A stretch of 64,000 nucleotides of DNA, taken from positions 87,669 to 151,668 of the forward strand of contig NZ_LZJN01000204.1 of the NCBI RefSeq assembly GCF_001667735.1. Direction: 5' to 3'. The notes under the pieces are model-generated. The model saw nothing but the letters and a program-made list of their open reading frames with translations. It made no database searches and was not told the DNA's origin. Source of the stretch: Mycobacterium sp. E183 (GTDB taxonomy: Bacteria > Actinomycetota > Actinomycetes > Mycobacteriales > Mycobacteriaceae). Position numbers and translations under genes: made by a program. Shown one piece after another: positions 49,769-60,300 of this stretch (positions within the stretch are counted from its first letter, which is position 1; every line of letters begins with the position of its first letter).

Positions 49769-50776
49769 ATGGCTAAGCCGCCGTTGTCGATGGAACCAAC
49801 CGGCTGGTTCCAGGTCGCCTGGTCCGACGAGATCGGTGTCGGCGACGTGCACAAGATGAAGTACTTCGGCCAGGAAATGGTCGCCTGGCGGGCCGAGTCC
49901 GGGCAGCTCACCGTGATGAACGCCTACTGCGAACACCTCGGCGCGCATTTGGGGTACGGCGGCACGGTCGTCGGCGAGATCTTGCAGTGCCCGTTCCACG
50001 GGTGGCAGTGGAGCCGGGAGGGCCGCAACGTCTGCATCCCCTACCAGGATCGGCCCAACCGCGGCAGGCGCATCCGCACCTATCCCGTGGTGGAACGTAA
50101 CTCGTCGGTCTACATCTGGCACGACGTCGAGCGCCGCGAGCCGTACTTCGACGCCCCCGACGTGTTCGGCGCGTTCCACGACGACAGCAGCGCCGACGAC
50201 TACTACCCCCAGCAGCGGTTGTACCGGCCGGGCCTGGAGCTGCACCCGCAGTATGTGCTGGAAAACGGCGTCGACTTCGCGCATTTCAAGTTCGTGCACA
50301 ACACGCCCATCGCGCCGGTGTTCACCCGCCACGACTTCGACGAGCCGGTCTCCTTCGTCGACTTCACCATCACGTTCGAGGGTGACGACGGGCAGAAGAT
50401 CGAGGACGTCAACAGCGGTGTCGAGGCCATCAACGGCGGCCTGGGCATCGCGGTCACCAAGAGCTGGGGGATGATCGACAACCGCACCATCTCCGCGGTC
50501 ACCCCGGTCGACGAGTGCACCTCCGACGTCCGGTTCATGGTCTACATCGGCCGCACCCCCGGCAAGGACCCGGAACGGGCCGAGCGCAAGGCGGCCGAGT
50601 TCGGCCGCGAGGTGATCCGGCAGTTCGAGCAGGACATCGAGATCTGGCGGCACCAGCGCTACTCCGACCCGCCTGCGCTGGCCACCGACGAGTACGAGGG
50701 CTTCACCGCAATCCGCGCGTGGGCCAAGCAGTTCTATCCCGAGGCATTCGCACTACAGGAAGGCTCCACGCAATGA
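49769..50776 (+). CDS. Rieske non-heme iron oxygenase (KshA-like)
   Basis: A 335-residue oxygenase component. The Rieske [2Fe-2S] ligands are C54-x-H56 and C74-x2-H77; the mononuclear iron site reads D169-x2-H172-x4-H177. The size and organisation are those of KshA-type steroid or aromatic hydroxylases, which take electrons from a separate reductase not seen here. ATG 49769 has AAGGAGG 8 nt upstream. Its stop overlaps the next ATG (ATGA), so the pair is co-expressed. Divergent TetR gene is probably its regulator. Confidence 0.9.
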   Translation: MAKPPLSMEPTGWFQVAWSDEIGVGDVHKMKYFGQEMVAWRAESGQLTVMNAYCEHLGAHLGYGGTVVGEILQCPFHGWQWSREGRNVCIPYQDRPNRGRRIRTYPVVERNSSVYIWHDVERREPYFDAPDVFGAFHDDSSADDYYPQQRLYRPGLELHPQYVLENGVDFAHFKFVHNTPIAPVFTRHDFDEPVSFVDFTITFEGDDGQKIEDVNSGVEAINGGLGIAVTKSWGMIDNRTISAVTPVDECTSDVRFMVYIGRTPGKDPERAERKAAEFGREVIRQFEQDIEIWRHQRYSDPPALATDEYEGFTAIRAWAKQFYPEAFALQEGSTQ

Positions 50777-51855
50777 GTAGCTCACCGATTCGCGTCTTCC
50801 AGGTGGGAAGCGGAAACGTCGGTTCGGAGATGATCAAGCGAATCGCCACCTATCCCGGCCTCGAACTCGTTGGCGTGCATTGCTATTCGCCGGAGAAGGT
50901 CGGCAAGGACACGGGCGAGTTCGCCGGCGCGGCGCCCAACGGGGTGAAGTTCACCGGCTCCATCGACGAGATCATCGCCGCCAAGCCGGACGTGCTGACG
51001 TTTCACGGCGTGTTCCCCGACGAGGACCTGTATGTGAAAGTGCTCGAGGCGGGCATCGACATCGTCACCACCGCCGACTGGATCACCGGCTGGCACCGTG
51101 ACAAGAACCACCCGCACCCGTCGGGCAAGCCGGTGAGCCAACTGCTGGCCGAGGCCTGCGAAAAGGGCGGGGCGACGTTCTACGGGACGGGAATGAACCC
51201 GGGCCTCAACCAGATACTCGGCGTGGTGTGTTCGGCCGACGTCGCCGATATCGAGAACGTCACCACGATCGAATCCGTCGACGTGTCATGCCACCACTCC
51301 AAGGACACCTGGATCGAGGTGGGCTACGGCCAGCCGGTCGACGATCCGGAGATCCCGTCGAAGCTGGAGAAGTACACCCGGGTCTTCGCAGACAGCGTGC
51401 TGATGATGGCCGACTGCTTCGACCTGCCGCTGGACGAGGTGAAGTTCAGCTACGAGCTGGGCGCCTGCACCAAGGACGTGGACCTGGGCTGGTACACGCT
51501 GCCCAAGGGCTCGCTGGGCGGCAACTACATCAAGTACCAGGGCATGGTGGACGGGGTGCCCCGGGTGGAGACGCACCTCGAGTGGCAGATGACGCCGCAC
51601 ACCGATCCGAGCTGGAACATCAAGGGCTGTTACATCACTCAGATCCAGGGCGACCCGTGCATCTACAACAAGCACATGATCTTCCCCAAGCCCGGCGTGG
51701 ATCTTTCGAACCCGGACAACTTTGCCTCCATCGGCATGACCGTCACCGGGATGCCCGCGCTGGCGGCCATCAAATCGGTCGTGGCGGCCCCGCCGGGGCT
51801 CATCACCAGCGCCGACCTGCCGCTGCGCGGGTTCGCGGGGCGGTTCAAGAGGTGA
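50773..51855 (+). CDS. dihydrodipicolinate reductase-like NAD(P)-binding protein
   Basis: A 360-residue protein. VFQVGSGNVGSEM (8-20) is a Rossmann nucleotide site and the first 150 residues resemble the DapB N-terminal domain; the rest is the conserved domain of mycobacterial 'DapB-like' proteins that are not lysine enzymes (true dapB is at 53318). TFYGTGMNPGLNQIL and YIKYQGMVDGVPR are conserved-looking. Coupled to the Rieske oxygenase, so it may reduce its product. Substrate unknown. Confidence 0.78.
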   Translation: MSSSPIRVFQVGSGNVGSEMIKRIATYPGLELVGVHCYSPEKVGKDTGEFAGAAPNGVKFTGSIDEIIAAKPDVLTFHGVFPDEDLYVKVLEAGIDIVTTADWITGWHRDKNHPHPSGKPVSQLLAEACEKGGATFYGTGMNPGLNQILGVVCSADVADIENVTTIESVDVSCHHSKDTWIEVGYGQPVDDPEIPSKLEKYTRVFADSVLMMADCFDLPLDEVKFSYELGACTKDVDLGWYTLPKGSLGGNYIKYQGMVDGVPRVETHLEWQMTPHTDPSWNIKGCYITQIQGDPCIYNKHMIFPKPGVDLSNPDNFASIGMTVTGMPALAAIKSVVAAPPGLITSADLPLRGFAGRFKR

Positions 51856-51866
51856 GCGCGCGGGGG

Positions 51867-53213
51867 TCAAGGGTCTTCGGCGCGTTCGGGGTGGTGGTAG
51901 TCGTTCGTGCGCTGCCCGCGGTCTTGCTCCGGCGGCGGTAGCCACTCGGTCCGGCCGTCGGGCAGCTTCCTTGTCCGCCAACCCTTTTCGATCAGCCTGT
52001 GATGCGGCGTGCAGGCGAAGGTGAGTGTGTCGGCGTCGGTCAGCCCGCCTGCGGCCCACTCGTCGAGATGGTGCACCTCGCACCAATAACCCGGCGCGTC
52101 GCAGCCGGGATGCGTGCAGCCGCGGTCCTTCGCGTACAGGACGATGCGCTGATCCGGCGTGGCGATTCGCCGCGACCGGCCGAGATACAGCGGGCGGCGC
52201 GAGTGTTCGTCGAACACGGCCAGATAGTGGTAGGCGTGGCGCGCCATCCGGATCACGTCGCGCATCGGCAGCACCGTTCCACCGCCCGTCACCGCGCGCC
52301 CGGTGCCGGACGTCAGCTCCTGCAGCGTGGTGGAGACGATGACCGTGACAGGTAAACCGTTGTGCGCACCCAGTTGCGGGTTGCCCAGCTGACCGCGTAC
52401 CAGGGCGTTGATCGCGTCATGCTGACGCTGCGCGTGGCTGCGCGTGTCGCCGCTCGCGGACTCGTCGTTGGGTTCTCCGTCGAGACAAGGCTTTTCGTCG
52501 TCTGGATTGCACATGCCGGGGGCGGCGAAGCGCGCGAGCCAGGCGTCGAGGTTGGCCCGCAATTCCGGGGAAGCGACCAGCTTCCCGATGCTCATCCCGT
52601 CGGACCGCTGCCCGGCCCAGGTGAAGCCGCGCTGCCGGGCGCGGTCGATGTCGGAGAACTTCCCGTCGGGATTTATCCGCAGCGCGCACCGGTGCGCGAC
52701 CTTTTCCAGCTGGTCGGGCCGCAACTGCACCGCCTGGCGGGCCAGGAATCGCTCGGCGGCGTCGACCGTCACGGTGGGTACGGCGTCGGGCAGGTCGCGA
52801 AAGAAGGTCTGGATCACGCGCAGGTGCTGCGCGTCGAGCGCTCCGCCGCGCCACGCCTCGGCGGTGGCGGCCAGCTCCGGTGGCAACTGCTGGCCGGTGA
52901 GGGTCAGGCGCGGCGAGAGCTGCCTGGCGTCTCGAATCCGCCGGCATGCCTCGCTGTAGCTGATCCGCAGCCAGTCGCCGATGACCTTGTGGACCGGCCC
53001 ACCCAGGTCCCCGGCATCCTCTTGCGCCAGGTCCGCGATCAGGTCGTGACTCGTCGCAACCTGCTGGCGGCGCGCGGTCTCCATCCGCTCCAGCACCCGC
53101 AGCCGGACGGCGGGGCTCAGCGCCCGCAAGTTGAGCGCGCGCACCGACGCGCCGGCCGCGTCCAGCGCGTCGAGCGCCGCGGCCACCTCCTGCGGCACGT
53201 CGATCGAACCCAT
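51867..53213 (-). CDS. HNH endonuclease with DUF222 domain (13E12 repeat-like family)
   Basis: A 448-residue protein. An N-terminal helical DUF222 domain (1-330) is followed by a C-terminal HNH zinc nuclease: CTHPGCDAPGYWCEVHH, the later CTPHHRLIEKG. Proteins of this kind are scattered in mycobacterial genomes, include the REP13E12 family, and behave like multi-copy or mobile genes. ATG at 53213. It lies alone between the Rieske pair and dapB, opposite in direction. Role unknown. Confidence 0.82.
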   Translation of the reverse strand: MGSIDVPQEVAAALDALDAAGASVRALNLRALSPAVRLRVLERMETARRQQVATSHDLIADLAQEDAGDLGGPVHKVIGDWLRISYSEACRRIRDARQLSPRLTLTGQQLPPELAATAEAWRGGALDAQHLRVIQTFFRDLPDAVPTVTVDAAERFLARQAVQLRPDQLEKVAHRCALRINPDGKFSDIDRARQRGFTWAGQRSDGMSIGKLVASPELRANLDAWLARFAAPGMCNPDDEKPCLDGEPNDESASGDTRSHAQRQHDAINALVRGQLGNPQLGAHNGLPVTVIVSTTLQELTSGTGRAVTGGGTVLPMRDVIRMARHAYHYLAVFDEHSRRPLYLGRSRRIATPDQRIVLYAKDRGCTHPGCDAPGYWCEVHHLDEWAAGGLTDADTLTFACTPHHRLIEKGWRTRKLPDGRTEWLPPPEQDRGQRTNDYHHPERAEDP

Positions 53214-53317
53214 GTTCGAACAATAGGGCGCCCAATCCGGCCCGCGCCACCACGAACGCGCCGGTTGTGGATAAACACCCGACTGTGGATGAATCGGCCC
53301 GGTCTAGGGTGGAGCTC

Positions 53318-54055
53318 ATGCGGGTAGGCGTCTTGGGGGCTAAGGGCAAGGTCGGGTCGGCGATGGTGCGGGGAGTGCAGGCCGCCGAGGATCTCACCCT
53401 GTCCGCGGAGGTCGACGCCGGAGATCCGCTCAGCACGTTCACCGACTCCGGCACCGAGGTCGTCATCGACTTCACCCACCCCGACGTGGTGATGGGCAAT
53501 CTGGAGTTCCTGATCGCCAACGGAATTCACGCCGTCGTCGGCACCACCGGATTCACCGCCGAGCGGCTGGAGCAGGTCGAAAGCTGGCTGGCCAAGAGTC
53601 CGAACACGAGCGTCCTCATCGCGCCCAACTTCGCGATCGGCGCCGTGCTGTCAATGCATTTCGCCAAGCAGGCGGCGCGCTTCTTCGATTCGGTGGAGGT
53701 GATCGAGCTGCACCACCCGCACAAGGCCGATGCCCCGTCGGGCACCGCCGCCCGCACCGCGAAGCTGATCGCCGAAGCGCGAAAAGGACTGCCGCCCAAC
53801 CCCGATGCCACCAGCACCGGCCTGCCCGGCGCCCGCGGAGCCGACGTCGACGGCATCCCGGTGCACTCGGTGCGGCTGGCCGGATTGGTCGCCCACCAGG
53901 AGATCCTGTTCGGCACCGAGGGGGAGACGCTCACCATCCGCCACGACAGCCTGGACCGCACCTCGTTCGTGCCGGGCGTGCTGTTGGCCGTCCGCCGCGT
54001 CAGGGAACACCCGGGCCTCACCGTGGGGCTCGAGCCCCTGCTCGACCTGCGGTGA
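53318..54055 (+). CDS. dapB: 4-hydroxy-tetrahydrodipicolinate reductase
   Basis: Lysine/diaminopimelate biosynthesis, 245 residues, the M. tuberculosis DapB length. GAKGKVG (8-14) binds the nucleotide, ELHHPHKADAPSGTA holds the catalytic His-His and Lys, and NFAIGAVL is conserved. ATG at 53318 with GGTGGAG upstream. Followed by two small genes in tight succession. Confidence 0.96.
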   Translation: MRVGVLGAKGKVGSAMVRGVQAAEDLTLSAEVDAGDPLSTFTDSGTEVVIDFTHPDVVMGNLEFLIANGIHAVVGTTGFTAERLEQVESWLAKSPNTSVLIAPNFAIGAVLSMHFAKQAARFFDSVEVIELHHPHKADAPSGTAARTAKLIAEARKGLPPNPDATSTGLPGARGADVDGIPVHSVRLAGLVAHQEILFGTEGETLTIRHDSLDRTSFVPGVLLAVRRVREHPGLTVGLEPLLDLR

Positions 54056-54062
54056 GCCCGCC

Positions 54063-54518
54063 GTGAACGCCGCCCTGCGCACCCAGTTGCTCATCGCGTT
54101 CCTGTGCGTCGCGATGCTGGTGTACTTCGTGATGCTGGGGCGAATGGCCGTCGCAATGATCGCCTCGGGCCGGGCCGCCGCCGTGGGGCTGGGCCTGGCG
54201 GTGTTGATCATGCCCCTGATCGGGCTGTGGGCCATGGTGGCGACGCTGCGGTTCGGGTTCGCCCACCAGAAGCTGGCCAATCTCATTGCGGCCGACGGCA
54301 TGGAGCTCGACACCAGCGCGCTGCCACGGCGGGCGTCGGGCCGCATCGAGCGTGACGCCGCCGACGCCCTGTTCGCCTCCGTACGCACGGAGGTCGAAGA
54401 CCACCCCGACGACTGGCGGCGCTGGTACCGGCTGGCCCGCGCCTACGACTACGCGGGGGACCGCCGCCGCGCGCGGGAAGCCATGAAGACGGCGCTCGAA
54501 CTGCAGGGCCGCCAGTGA
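54063..54518 (+). CDS. membrane protein (Rv2772c type)
   Basis: A 151-residue product with two N-terminal membrane helices (about 6-28 and 38-62) and a cytoplasmic tail ending in a TPR-like helix (DDWRRWYRLARAYDYAGDRRRA). GTG 54063 is 7 nt after the dapB stop; the stop overlaps the following flavoprotein. Function unknown. Confidence 0.78.
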   Translation: MNAALRTQLLIAFLCVAMLVYFVMLGRMAVAMIASGRAAAVGLGLAVLIMPLIGLWAMVATLRFGFAHQKLANLIAADGMELDTSALPRRASGRIERDAADALFASVRTEVEDHPDDWRRWYRLARAYDYAGDRRRAREAMKTALELQGRQ

Positions 54519-54982
54519 GTAAGCCAGTGAGCAAGACGCTGCTGATCGTTCACCACACACCGTCCCCGCACTGCCACGAGATGTTCGAGGCCGTGGTCTC
54601 AGGGGCCACCGACCCCGAGATCGAGGGCGTCGAGGTCGTGCGGCGACCGGCGCTGACCGTGTCGCCCGCCGAGATGCTGGCGGCCGACGGATATGTGCTG
54701 GGCAGCCCCGCCAACCTGGGCTACATGAGCGGTGCGCTCAAGCACGCGTTCGACTGCGCCTACTATCAGCTGCTCGACTCGACGCGCGGGCGCCCGTTCG
54801 GCCTGTACCTGCACGGCAACGAGGGCACCGAAGGCGCCGCGCGCGGCGTCATGTCGATCACCACCGGGCTGGGCTGGGCCAAAGCCGCAGAGACCGTGGT
54901 GGTTTCGGGCAAGCCGGACAAGGGCGACCTGCAGGCCTGCTGGGAACTCGGCGCGACGGTGGCCGCCCAGCTGATGGAATGA
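54515..54982 (+). CDS. flavodoxin-like protein (Rv2771c type)
   Basis: A 155-residue flavodoxin/NADPH-reductase-like fold: LLIVHHTPSPHCHEMFE at the FMN phosphate loop, GYVLGSPANLGYMSG and GLYLHGNEG for the isoalloxazine. GTG at 54515 overlaps the membrane-protein stop; a second GTG at 54527 is possible. Partner unknown. Confidence 0.8.
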   Translation: MSKPVSKTLLIVHHTPSPHCHEMFEAVVSGATDPEIEGVEVVRRPALTVSPAEMLAADGYVLGSPANLGYMSGALKHAFDCAYYQLLDSTRGRPFGLYLHGNEGTEGAARGVMSITTGLGWAKAAETVVVSGKPDKGDLQACWELGATVAAQLME

Positions 54983-54987
54983 GCCGT

Positions 54988-55827
54988 CTAGGTGTGGGTC
55001 GGGTTGAACGCGTCGGCCGGTTGGGCCAGGGCCAGCGCCGAGCTGGTGCCGATCGGCCCGTGCCGGTCGAAGAGGGTGGCGGCGCCGGTGGCCACCCCTG
55101 CTGCGCCGTAATGGCTTTGCGCCGCCAGCCCCAGGAATTCACCGTCGGGCAGACGGCTGGCGGTGACGGTGTAGTCGGCGTTGATGTAGCGCAAGCCGCC
55201 TGTGCCCCAATGGGTCAGCGAACTCGTGATGTCACCGACGAAGGCCAGTCGGGTGAAGGGGGTCAGGGGATAGCCCTGCACCATCGGGCGAAAGATCCTG
55301 GTCCACGCGAACTTCTGGGAGTGGGACTGTTCCCACTCGCCGGCCGCGATGCCCGGACTGCCCGCGGCGGTGGCCCCGTAGCCCCAGATAAGAAACGGCA
55401 TGTCGGCCGGGAAATCTCCGGAATCGGCCGGAAGCGGCGGCATGGCCAGGGGAGCCGACCACACCGCGCCGTCGGGATGTTCGCCTCGGCGCAGGAACAG
55501 CGCGCTGGCCCTCGCGACGGTATTGCCGTTCTGCACCAGCGCGCCGTCGACGAGCTTGATCCGCCGGCCTTCCCGCTGCACCGAGGTCCGGATCTGCACC
55601 GGCTCGAGCAACGCCGGGCGGAGCAGGTCGACCGTGAGACGGGCCGGCTGGAAGTCGGCCTCGATACCGGATTGCTCTATGCCCCAACCCAACAGACCAC
55701 CGACGTTCTGGCCACCCATCGCGGCGCCCCACGGTCCCCGGGTCAGCGGGCCCGGCACGTAGGAGTCGCCGTCGACAGTGAAGAACGCCTCGGGCATGAT
55801 GGCGGAATCGTCGACCGTCACGGCCAT
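54988..55827 (-). CDS. acyl-CoA thioesterase-like protein
   Basis: A 279-residue double-hotdog protein of the thioesterase-like superfamily (TesB-related). Residues RLTVDLLRPALLEPVQIRT and VQRAGR-like VQREGRRIKLVDG mark the first hotdog; WTRIFRPMVQGYPLTPF and ADYTVTASRLP the second. The start is ATG 55827; TATCGT ends 7 nt upstream, suggesting a leaderless message. Divergent from the acyl-CoA synthetase by 32 bp, so the two are probably co-regulated in lipid handling. Confidence 0.78.
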   Translation of the reverse strand: MAVTVDDSAIMPEAFFTVDGDSYVPGPLTRGPWGAAMGGQNVGGLLGWGIEQSGIEADFQPARLTVDLLRPALLEPVQIRTSVQREGRRIKLVDGALVQNGNTVARASALFLRRGEHPDGAVWSAPLAMPPLPADSGDFPADMPFLIWGYGATAAGSPGIAAGEWEQSHSQKFAWTRIFRPMVQGYPLTPFTRLAFVGDITSSLTHWGTGGLRYINADYTVTASRLPDGEFLGLAAQSHYGAAGVATGAATLFDRHGPIGTSSALALAQPADAFNPTHT

Positions 55828-55859
55828 CACGATAGGACACCGGATAGTAAGGACCGGGA

Positions 55860-57395
55860 ATGCCTCCAGTGATCGAAATCCCGCGCGCCCACAACCCGTT
55901 TCCGACGGCAGGCGTGACCCGCGACGCCGACGGCGTCCCACACTACGACGATCTGCCCGCCAGCCTGGTGGACATGCTCGCCGAACAGGTCGAGCAGCGC
56001 CCGGACAGTGAGGCGGTGGTTGAGCTTGGCGCCGGCCGATTGACCTACCGCCAGTTGTGGGACCGCGCGGCCCGGGTCGCCGGGGGGCTGCGCGGGGGCG
56101 GGCTGCGGGCCGGTGATCGCGTCGCGGTGCGGTACCCCGCCGGCATCGACTGGGTGCTGGCGTTCTGGGGCATCGTGATGGCCGGCGGTGTTGCGGTGGC
56201 TGTCAATACGCGCTCGGCGCAACCGGAAGTCGAATTCGTCCTCACCGACTCGGGGGCGACGCTGGACCTGGCGGCGGGCAACCCGCTGCCCGACGGCCAG
56301 CCGTATGTGACGGAGCGACTGGGCCGCGCCGACGTGGCCGCGCTGTTCTACACGTCGGGCACCACCGGCCATCCCAAGGGGGTGCCGACGACCCACGAGG
56401 CCTTCCTGACCAACACCGAGAACGCGATCCGGTGCCTGGACCAGCCGCGCGACCTGGGCGAAGCGATGCGCACACTCATCTCGGTGCCGCTCTTCCACGT
56501 GACGGGCTGCAACTCACAACTGCTGGCCGCCACCCGCCTGGGCGGGGCCTCGGTGATCATGCCCGTCCTCAACCTGGACGAGTTGATCGCCTCGCTGGCC
56601 GCCGAGCGCATCTCGGTCATGGTCACCGTCCCGGCCGTCTACGCACTGATGTTGCGGCACAACGGGTTCACCGACGCCGACGTCTCCGGCGTCCGCTGGG
56701 TGGGTTACGGGGGCGCCCCGATCGCCCCGTCGCTGGTGCGTTCGGTGCAGGACGCCTTTCCGCGAGCCACGGTGTTCAACGGCTACGGCATGACCGAGTC
56801 GGCGTCGCTGATGACCGTGCTGCCGAGCCGGGACGCCGTCGATCACGCCGACTCGGTCGGGTACGCGGTCCCGTCCGTCGACCTCGGCCTGATTTCGTTC
56901 GGCGGCGACGAGGAAGGCGTCGGCGAGCTGGTGGTGCGCGGCGCGAACATCACCGCCGGGTACTGGAACCGGCCGGAGGCGACCGCGGCAACCATCGCGG
57001 ACGGCTGGCTGCACACCGGCGACGTCGTGCGCGTCGACGAGGCGGGCCGGGTGCACATCGTCGACCGGCTCAAGGACATCATCAACCGCGGGGGTGAAAA
57101 CGTCTCGAGCGTCGAGGTGGAGGCCGTGCTGCTGGCCGCGCCTCACGTCGCGGACGCGTGCGTGCTGGCGGTTCCCGACGACGTCATGGGCGAGAAGGTG
57201 GGCGCGGTGTTGTTCGGCGGTTCGGACGAGATCGACGTGCCGGCGGTGCTCGACCACTGCCGCGAGCAGCTCGCCGATTTCAAAGTGCCCCAGTACGTCA
57301 CCGTGGTCGACAGCGCGCTGCCGCGCAACGCCGGCGGCAAACTGCTCAAGGGCAAGCTCCGCGAGCAGGTTCGGTGGGGGGATCCGCTGCGATGA
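55860..57395 (+). CDS. acyl-CoA synthetase (FadD type, AMP-binding)
   Basis: A 511-residue adenylate-forming ligase. P-loop YTSGTTGHPKG is at 164-174, YGMTES follows, GWLHTGD and the A10 lysine in NAGGKLLKGKLRE complete the catalytic set. It activates a carboxylic acid to its CoA thioester. AAGGAC is 7 nt before the ATG at 55860. The carboxylase gene overlaps its stop (ATGA), so its product is a plausible substrate for the carboxylase. Chain-length preference unknown. Confidence 0.92.
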   Translation: MPPVIEIPRAHNPFPTAGVTRDADGVPHYDDLPASLVDMLAEQVEQRPDSEAVVELGAGRLTYRQLWDRAARVAGGLRGGGLRAGDRVAVRYPAGIDWVLAFWGIVMAGGVAVAVNTRSAQPEVEFVLTDSGATLDLAAGNPLPDGQPYVTERLGRADVAALFYTSGTTGHPKGVPTTHEAFLTNTENAIRCLDQPRDLGEAMRTLISVPLFHVTGCNSQLLAATRLGGASVIMPVLNLDELIASLAAERISVMVTVPAVYALMLRHNGFTDADVSGVRWVGYGGAPIAPSLVRSVQDAFPRATVFNGYGMTESASLMTVLPSRDAVDHADSVGYAVPSVDLGLISFGGDEEGVGELVVRGANITAGYWNRPEATAATIADGWLHTGDVVRVDEAGRVHIVDRLKDIINRGGENVSSVEVEAVLLAAPHVADACVLAVPDDVMGEKVGAVLFGGSDEIDVPAVLDHCREQLADFKVPQYVTVVDSALPRNAGGKLLKGKLREQVRWGDPLR

Positions 57396-60300
57396 GCGGG
57401 ACGGTGCTGGTCGCCAACCGCGGCGAAATCGCGCTCCGAATCGTCCGCACCGCAACAGAATTAGCGATGCGATCGGTCGCGGTTTACGCCGAGGACGACG
57501 CCGAGAGCCCGCACGTGCACGCGGCCGACGAAGCGATCGGCCTGCCCGGCGCGGGGCCACGCGCCTACCTGGACCAGCCCGCCGTGCTGGCCGCGGCGAA
57601 AAGCTGCGGCGCCGAGCTCATCCACCCGGGCTACGGATTCCTCAGCGAGAACGCAGAATTCGCCCGGGCCTGCGCCGGCGCCGGGCACACCTTCGTCGGA
57701 CCGGACGCCGACGTGCTCGAACTCGTGGGCAACAAGTCCGCCGCCCGCGGCGCCGCCGTCGCGGCCGGGGTGCCGGTGTTGCCCGCCACGGACGGACCGA
57801 GCAGCATCGCGGACATCGAGGCGTTCTTCGCCGCGCAGGGCGGCGCCGTCATGATCAAGGCGCTCGCCGGAGGGGGTGGCCGGGGGATGCGCACGGTGCG
57901 CAGCGCCGAGGAGATCGCCGCCGCGTACCAACAATGCGCCGCGGAGGCGCAACTGGGCTTCGGAGATCCGGCGCTGTTCGCCGAGGCGCGCCTCGACGGC
58001 GCGCGGCACATCGAGGTGCAGGTGGTCGCTGCGCCCGCGGGACACCAGACGCGCGCGCTCGCGCTCGGCGACCGTGACTGCAGCATCCAGCGGCGTTATC
58101 AGAAACTCGTCGAAATCGCACCCGCCCAAGGGCTTTCCGAGGCGCTGCGGCATGACCTGCACCGGGCGGCGGTCCGGTTGTGCGCGCGGGTCGGGCTGCG
58201 CGGGCTGGCCACGGTCGAATTCCTGGTGGCCGGTGAGGAGTTCGTGTTCCTCGAGGTCAACCCGAGGATTCAGGTCGAGCACACCGTCACCGAGGAAACG
58301 ACCGGGTTCGACCTGGTGGCCGTCCAGCTGGCGATCGCCGGGGGCGCCACCTTCTACCAGCTCGGGCTCCCTGCCGGCATCGCCTCTGACGGCAACGAAG
58401 TCATGGGCGAGCCCGCCGCGCACCGTGGCATCGCCATTCAGGCGAGGGTGAACATGGAGACCTTCGCCCCGGACTTGTCGGTTGTGCCCGCGGCCGGCAC
58501 CCTCACCGTGTTCTCGCCGCCGAGCGGCCCCGGAATCCGCGTCGACACCTACGGCCGGGCCGGACTGGTCGTCAGCCCGCACTACGACTCACTGCTGGCG
58601 AAGGTCGTCGCTCACGTACACGGGTCGTCGCCGCAGGCGGCGCTGCGCAAGGCCCGCACCGCCCTGGCGGAGTTCGGCATCGAGGGCGTCCGTACCAACA
58701 TCGACTTCCTGCGCGAGCTGCTGTCCCAACCGCAAATCGAATCCGGTTGGGTGAGCACTGGTTTCCTCGACGAGAAGCTGCCCGAGCTCGCCGCGGCCGC
58801 GGCGACGCACCGGCACGCGGATCCCGTCGTGCCGGTCGAGCTGTATCCCGGTGAGGACGTGCTGCGCGCGCAGCTGGCGGGCACCGTGATCGAGGTGGCG
58901 CCCGAGTGCGCCGACTTCGGTGCGGGCAGTCAGCTCGTCGTCCTCGAATCGATGAAGATGCAGCACGTGCTCACCGCCCCCGACGCGCTGCGAACCGTCC
59001 GCGTTCTGGTAACGCCCGGGCAGGTGGTCGGAACCGGCGACCCGTTGCTGGTCTTCACCCGCACCGGCGACGGCCCCGGCGGCGACTCCGCCGCCGACGC
59101 AACGGATCTCGATCGGCCGCGAGCCGACCTCGACGAGGTGCGCCGACGGCATCTGTTCACTCTCGACGAGGGCCGCGAGGCCGCGGTTGCCAAGCGGCAC
59201 AAGCAGGGCCGTCGTACCGCGCGGGAGAACATCGCCGACCTGATCGACCCCGGCAGCTTCATCGAATACGGCGCGCTGGCCATCGCCGCACAGCGCAGCC
59301 GCCGCTCCGAAGAAGACCTGATCGCCAACACGCCGGCCGACGGCCTGGTCGCCGGGCTGGCCACGATCGGCGCCGCCCGCTTCGGGCGGGCGGCGGCCGA
59401 GGCGGTCGTAGTGTCCTACGACTACACCGTGCTGGCCGGCACGCAAGGCATGCGCAACCACGCCAAGACCGACCGCGCGTTCGACCTGGCCGTCCGAAAA
59501 CGCTTGCCGGTGGTGCTCTTCGCGGAGGGCGGCGGCGGCCGCCCGGGGGACACCGACGTGGGTGGCGCCGCCGGGCTGGACGTGCCGACCTTCCGGATGC
59601 TGGCCGGGCTGAGCGGTCGGGTGCCGTTGATCTCGATCGTGTCGGGCAGGTGCTTCGCCGGGAACGCCGCGCTGGCCGGGGTCTGCGACGTGATCATCGC
59701 GACCCCGGACGCCAACATCGGGATGGGCGGGCCCGCCATGATCGAGGGCGGCGGTCTCGGTGTATATCCGCCGGAGGCGATCGGCCCGATCGGTGTCCAG
59801 CGCCGCAACGGCGTCGTCAGCCTGGTCGCCCGCGACGAGGCGCACGCGGTGTCGCTGGCCAAGCAGTATCTGTCGTATTTCCAGGGCGGCGTGGACGATT
59901 GGGCGGCTCCGGACCCGCGGCTGTCTCGGCATGTGGTGCCGCAGAACCGGCTACGCGCCTATGACGTTCATCGGGCGATCGAGGCGATCGTCGATACCGG
60001 CTCGGTGCTGGAGCTGCGGCCCGACTACGGCGTCGGCATAGTCACCGCGCTGGTCCGCGTCGAGGGCGCGGCGTACGGGCTGATCGCGAACAGCACGCAT
60101 CACCTCGGCGGCGCCATCGATGCCGAGGCCGCCGACAAGGCCGGCGACTTCCTTGCGCTGTGCGAATCGTTTCGGCTGCCGCTGATTTCGCTGTGCGACA
60201 CCCCGGGCTTCATGGTCGGGCCCGACGCGGAGAAGGACGCGGCGGTCCGGCGATTCGGGCGGATGTTCATCCTCGGCGCGCGGCTGACCGTGCCGGTCGG

